64,000 nt of DNA from Chamaecrista fasciculata (lineage: Eukaryota > Streptophyta > Magnoliopsida > Fabales > Fabaceae): NCBI GenBank assembly GCA_003254925.1, contig QANZ01035685.1:127334-191333 (forward strand), read 5' to 3'. Position numbers and translations under genes: made by a program. Position 1 is the first letter of the stretch. Each line of letters opens with the position of its first letter. Below are positions 60,070 to 64,000 of the stretch, piece by piece. The notes under the pieces were generated by a model that saw only the letters and a list, made by a program, of their open reading frames with translations, searched no databases and was not told the origin of the DNA.

Positions 60070-61588
60070 TAGGATCTTGACCCGTGCAACGCAGAGGAGC
60101 TTTTCCTTGTAATTTAATATGTTTACCTCGTGTTGTAGTTGTGTATTCTTTTTGGCTTAACTACTTAGATAAATTAGAGAGGAATATAAAAGTTTTAAAA
60201 CTATACAATATTGTTTTTATGATCAAAACCTCATTTAATCCTCAAACTATAGAATAAATTTCATTTTGGTCTAAACGTGGATATTAATTTAGACAATTGA
60301 GATAGATTATTTCTCTTTCACATGTGTTATAATAATTGAGTTGACAAATAGAGAAAAAGAAAAATTTTTATTTGTAGTCACAAATTGAAGATAAATTTGT
60401 AGTTGATTTTCTTTCCAAGAGTATTTTTTTTTATTTCTTTGTCAACTCACCTATTATAACACAAATGAGACAAAAATAGTTCATTTTAACTGCACATGTT
60501 AGAAATAATGGCAAAGAAATAAAAAAAAAAGTTAGAAATAATGGCAAACCTTATTTGAAATCACATTTTCATGAAAAGGTTGAAGACTAAAATATAACAA
60601 AAAATAGTTTTAGGACCAAAATAAAACTTCATATTTTGGGGACCAAAATGACTATTGATAGTCATTTTAATAGCTGAACATTGTAATAAAACTGCCGAGA
60701 ATAACAAGAATTTATGGAGTTTAGTTGGACACAACTCAAGCAAAGAATCAACGCCGCAATCAATGGACTTAGGATCCTTACTTACAAGTGGAGTGTGGTA
60801 GGCAGGTGGCCTACTCACAGCATAAAATCTTGCTTTTTTTTTTCTTTTCTTTTCTAAAACACTGGCTTTTCACATTTTTGGAATTTCTAATTATTTTCTT
60901 CCTTAGATCACAAATCTGCTTGTGAACCTCATTAATTTTTGTAATTTGATATCCACAATCACAAAATGGACCATTATTATAAAGTCATTTTGAGATTAAA
61001 CTATATGTTGAGCAATTATGATTTCACGCTTGTGAATCTTAATAGATGATAAATAAGAAAAAATGGTAAAGATGACACCGAAAGTTTAAACAATAAGAAA
61101 AAAGGAGATGCCTTGTGTGTTATGAGCTATGATGATGAACAAAGAAATCAAGCAAAGTAAAAAAAGCGTGGGAGCTACAAGTGTTGAAAGCTATATTGGT
61201 GAAGGAACCAGCTGTTGATTTTTCTATAACTAACAATTGAAAGTGAAAAGCATCTTCCCCATTCTGAGTTTGATAGCCCACCATAAAAAAGATAAGAGAG
61301 AGAAAGAGAGAGAGATTGAATGTTACACTACTGGACAACGAATAGCGACAATGGGCTTCTTTATTCCTCATTCCTTTCAATAGCTACATTACCAATATAT
61401 CAATTTAGGTTTATATTACAATGCTAAGCACTGGGCATCACCATTCATAAGATAGCATTCTTGTGGTTATTCTAGCAGCTAGTTTGGGCATTTTGAGTTT
61501 TTTTGTTTTCTTTTGGAATGGACGACTAGTGTGAATAAAGATAGCAAAACGTACACAATAATAATCGGTCATTCTGAGAAACATCACA
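60070..61588. other. Intergenic and PAE promoter region
   Basis: AT-rich. A 46-codon peptide-like frame at the start of a minus-strand ORF (60818-60561, beginning MSRPPAYHTPLVSKDPKS) looks less random than its neighbours but matches no family I know and is not extended. About 61400-61588 is the likely promoter and leader of the pectin acetylesterase gene. Confidence 0.4.
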
Positions 61589-64000
61589 ATGAAGCTCACT
61601 ATGATAAAAATCTTTGCTTTCGTTTTCTTCGTTTGTTCTGTTTCTGGGTTTTCAGAGAGCGATTCTGTGCTTTCTTACATCGAAGCTGCAAATGCTCCTC
61701 CTTCTCCACAATCTCTCATGGTCGACCTAACTCTTATTGAAGGAGCTGATGCTAATGGGGCTGGTATTTTTCTTTTATCTCTCCTTTTAAATATTCTGCT
61801 CTTTTTTTTTCCCCTCCTACATGCATGTAATAATTTTTATGTTAGCTTCTCGCATTGACATTGTGTTCCCTCAATGAATTTCCAAGGTTTAATTTTTTCT
61901 TCATCATTCTGGGTATTGCTTATGCTCTTTGATTCCCTTTGAAGTTTGGGTGTTGTCAATTGTAGTGTAATTAACTTTACTCTTTCGGCCTGAAAATGAC
62001 TTTTCAGTTTTACATAGTTTGTATAAATGCTTTTTTTCTATTTATGACATGGTAAGCCACATTCTCCAGCTCATTCATTTATTAATTTTCCTTTAAAATT
62101 GTACTACCAACATTTGAGCACTTATTTCTTCAACGGATAAAATTGTTTGTATATCTCGCAAGCCAAAGACTTAATTATAGTGGTTGAATTGACACAAAAA
62201 TTGTGGCTCATATTTCAGTGTGTTTAGACGGAACACTGCCTGCTTACCATTTGGATCCTGGATTTGGATCTGGTGCAAACAGTTGGCTCATTCAATTAGA
62301 GGTATGTGAAATAATGTTCTAATACTAATAGAAAAACCATATACATGTCATATTAATATTATACTTTGTTGAGTGGCTAACATAATCAATCACTTGTGCT
62401 TTGATGAAGGGAGGAGGGTGGTGTAATAACATCAGGAATTGCGTTTATAGAAAAACGACTCGTCGTGGTTCCTCAAACTACATGGAAAAGCAAATACCAT
62501 TCACAGGAATATTGAGCAATAAACCTGAAGAAAACCCTGGTTTTTTCCTTTTGCTTTAACTTTACCCCACTCATGCATCCAAGCCTTTGTTTTTCTCTTT
62601 CAATTTTAAACTCTGCATTTCCTGGACATTGCTGCATAGGAATACTTGAGTCAAGTGTTGTGATGATGTCTAGACATAACCCTTTTGTGTGCAGATTTTT
62701 TCAACTGGAACCGAGTCAAATTACGGTACTGTGATGGCGCATCTTTCAGTGGAGATAGTCAGAATGAGGTCAGTGAACTGAAGCTACTTTAATTCACTCT
62801 GCTACAGAAATATTGAACATGAGTTTCCCAAATTTGTTTCTTTTTGGCAATCTTTTCCTGGTAAGGAGAGGAAGGAAATATCTTTCCTATTGCATGTTGA
62901 ACATTTCTACTCCTCAATGTAGAATGTAGATACATGTATCTGTTTTCCTGTGAGTAATTCTTATGCTTCAGTGTTTACTACTGTATCGATACATGTATGT
63001 GGTTTGATTTTCAGGCTGCGCAGCTTCAATTTCGGGGTCAAAAAATATGGGTTGCGGCTATGGAAGAGTTCATGTCCAAGGGAATGCAGAATGCCGATCA
63101 GGTCAGACACTGACATGTTTGGTTAAAGAAACTTCTAACTCTATATATATAATGAGGCAACCCTCTCTCTTTTAGAGCTCTTTTGGGAGAGTTAGGCTTT
63201 TCTACTCGTTTGGCTTCACGCTCTTAATGTCGGGCATAAGGGAGGCGTGTAGAAGTCTCACATTGCTTGGTTAAAGAAACTTCTAACTCTATATATATAC
63301 TGAGGCAACCTTTTCCCTTTGAGAACTTTTTTGGGGAGAGTTAGGTCTTTCTACACTTAGTGATTTGGATCAGTTGAAATACTTCAGCAATGAAGTGCAC
63401 TAACTAATGTGATTTTTTTGGACGAGAAAAGTATATAACTTGGTGCACACTTGTTTAGTGGATACATGCTTTAATTTTGGGTTCTGATTGACAAAAGAAT
63501 TTCAGGCACTCCTCTCTGGATGCTCTGCTGGTGGTCTGGCATCCATATTACATTGTGATGAATTTCAGGCTTTGTTTCCAAACTCTACCAAAGTGAAATG
63601 TCTGAGTGATGCTGGCTTTTTTCTTGATGCGTAAGTTATACATGTTTCTTTCTATGACTTTTAGAATTTACTCTTTTTCTAGAGGCCTTGAAGATTTTTT
63701 CGATTATGTAGAGCTGATGTATCTGGGGGGCACACTATGAGGAATATGTTTGAAGGTGTAGTTCAGTTACAGGTAGATTTTCTATTCAATAAAAATATCG
63801 TTGACTAGTAGTTTCACTTCACATCTTTAGTGTATGGTTCAGAAAATATGTCATGTCATTGTCTCTAATCTCTTGATGTTGTAGGAAGTACAAAAGAATC
63901 TGCCAGAGAGTTGTCTCAACCAACTAGATCCAACTTCAGTAATTCCCTTATTTTCATTGCCATAATGCTTTTTAATTATAACTTAAATATTACCATGACA
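61589..64000 (+). CDS. PAE: Pectin acetylesterase (CE13), 3' end beyond the window
   Basis: Secreted cell-wall enzyme that removes acetyl esters from pectin. Exons in the window: 61589-61763, 62219-62301, 62410-62539, 62695-62768, 63015-63101, 63506-63630, 63712-63772 and 63885-63938 (about 263 residues); members are about 400 aa, so some 130-140 residues lie past the right edge. Residues 1-22 form a signal peptide ([20 protein letters not shown]). Family landmarks: [20 protein letters not shown] (about 61-80), [32 protein letters not shown], then [10 protein letters not shown] and [10 protein letters not shown] with nucleophile Ser190. The Asp and His of the triad would be downstream, so activity cannot be judged. 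The ATG at 61589 is preferred because the signal peptide starts immediately. Intron 5 contains a TRIM. Confidence 0.9.
63112..63355 (+). mobile_element. TRIM retroelement in PAE intron 5
   Basis: Second plus-oriented LTR 63248-63355 (108 bp, TGTAGAAGTCTCACATTG to CTTTCTACA), preceded by the purine tract AAGGGAGGCG. The first LTR (about 63112-63205) is truncated at its 5' end, and the internal part lacks the primer-binding site. Same family as 54396-54727. It starts about 10 bp after the exon 5 donor (63102). Confidence 0.8.

Noticed and set aside
1..64000. A new multi-gene system, CRISPR array or biosynthetic cluster
   Set aside because: Neighbouring genes are functionally unrelated plant housekeeping or developmental genes; no regular spacer repeats and no pathway-type co-clustering.

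Overview
This is a stretch of plant nuclear DNA, almost certainly from a eudicot. The genes are split by AT-rich GT-AG introns. The proteins are plant-specific (TPLATE-complex muniscin, chloroplast cyclophilin, POLTERGEIST-type PP2C, pectin acetylesterase), and the intergenic space is full of small non-autonomous transposons typical of angiosperms. The sequence does not let me name the species. There are no rRNA genes, functional tRNA genes, CRISPR arrays or bacterial-style operons.

Layout, left to right. 1-5.7 kb: no gene; degenerate Helitron, TRIM, MITE and SINE remnants and a 1.1-kb hAT element (4497-5624). 6.7-11.7 kb (+): 11-exon SET-domain protein methyltransferase-like gene. 13.75-16.05 kb (+): tail-anchored protein with a syntaxin-6-like N-terminal domain. 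18.3-20.2 kb (+): intronless TML (TPLATE complex muniscin-like). 20.2-28 kb: no recognisable gene, four well-delimited MITEs and one SINE. 28.0-33.3 kb (-): POL/PLL1-type PP2C with an N-myristoylation start. 34.3-41.8 kb: transposon-rich intergenic DNA, including a hAT MITE nested inside a Mutator-like MITE. 41.8-44.2 kb (-): plastid-targeted START/COQ10-like protein. 46.2-48.8 and 51.1-53.5 kb (+): two tandem copies of a stromal cyclophilin, CYP20-3/ROC4. 53.9-56.35 kb (-): HAD hydrolase of the pyrimidine 5'-nucleotidase type. 57-61.5 kb: no gene, with a cluster of Helitron ends. 61.6 kb to the right edge (+): pectin acetylesterase, cut by the window end.

The most informative region is 43.9-53.6 kb. 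A tandem duplication of about 4.85 kb copied the 5' end of the START gene, the divergent intergenic space and the whole cyclophilin. Both cyclophilins keep full reading frames; the second START copy is a broken exon-1 fragment. Because the two copies can be aligned, each later insertion can be recognised from the empty site in the other. One is a 245-bp solo LTR with a 5-bp target-site duplication just upstream of cyclophilin copy 1, carrying a TATA-rich core. The 3' flank of copy 1 is now an antisense copy of START exon 1.

The genes do not form one pathway. They are ordinary housekeeping and developmental genes in endocytosis, plastid redox folding, phosphatase signalling and cell-wall modification. 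I found no evidence of a novel multi-gene system; the novelty is in local structural evolution and transposon-gene interplay. Exon boundaries were read by eye from splice consensus and protein-family continuity and are not backed by transcripts.
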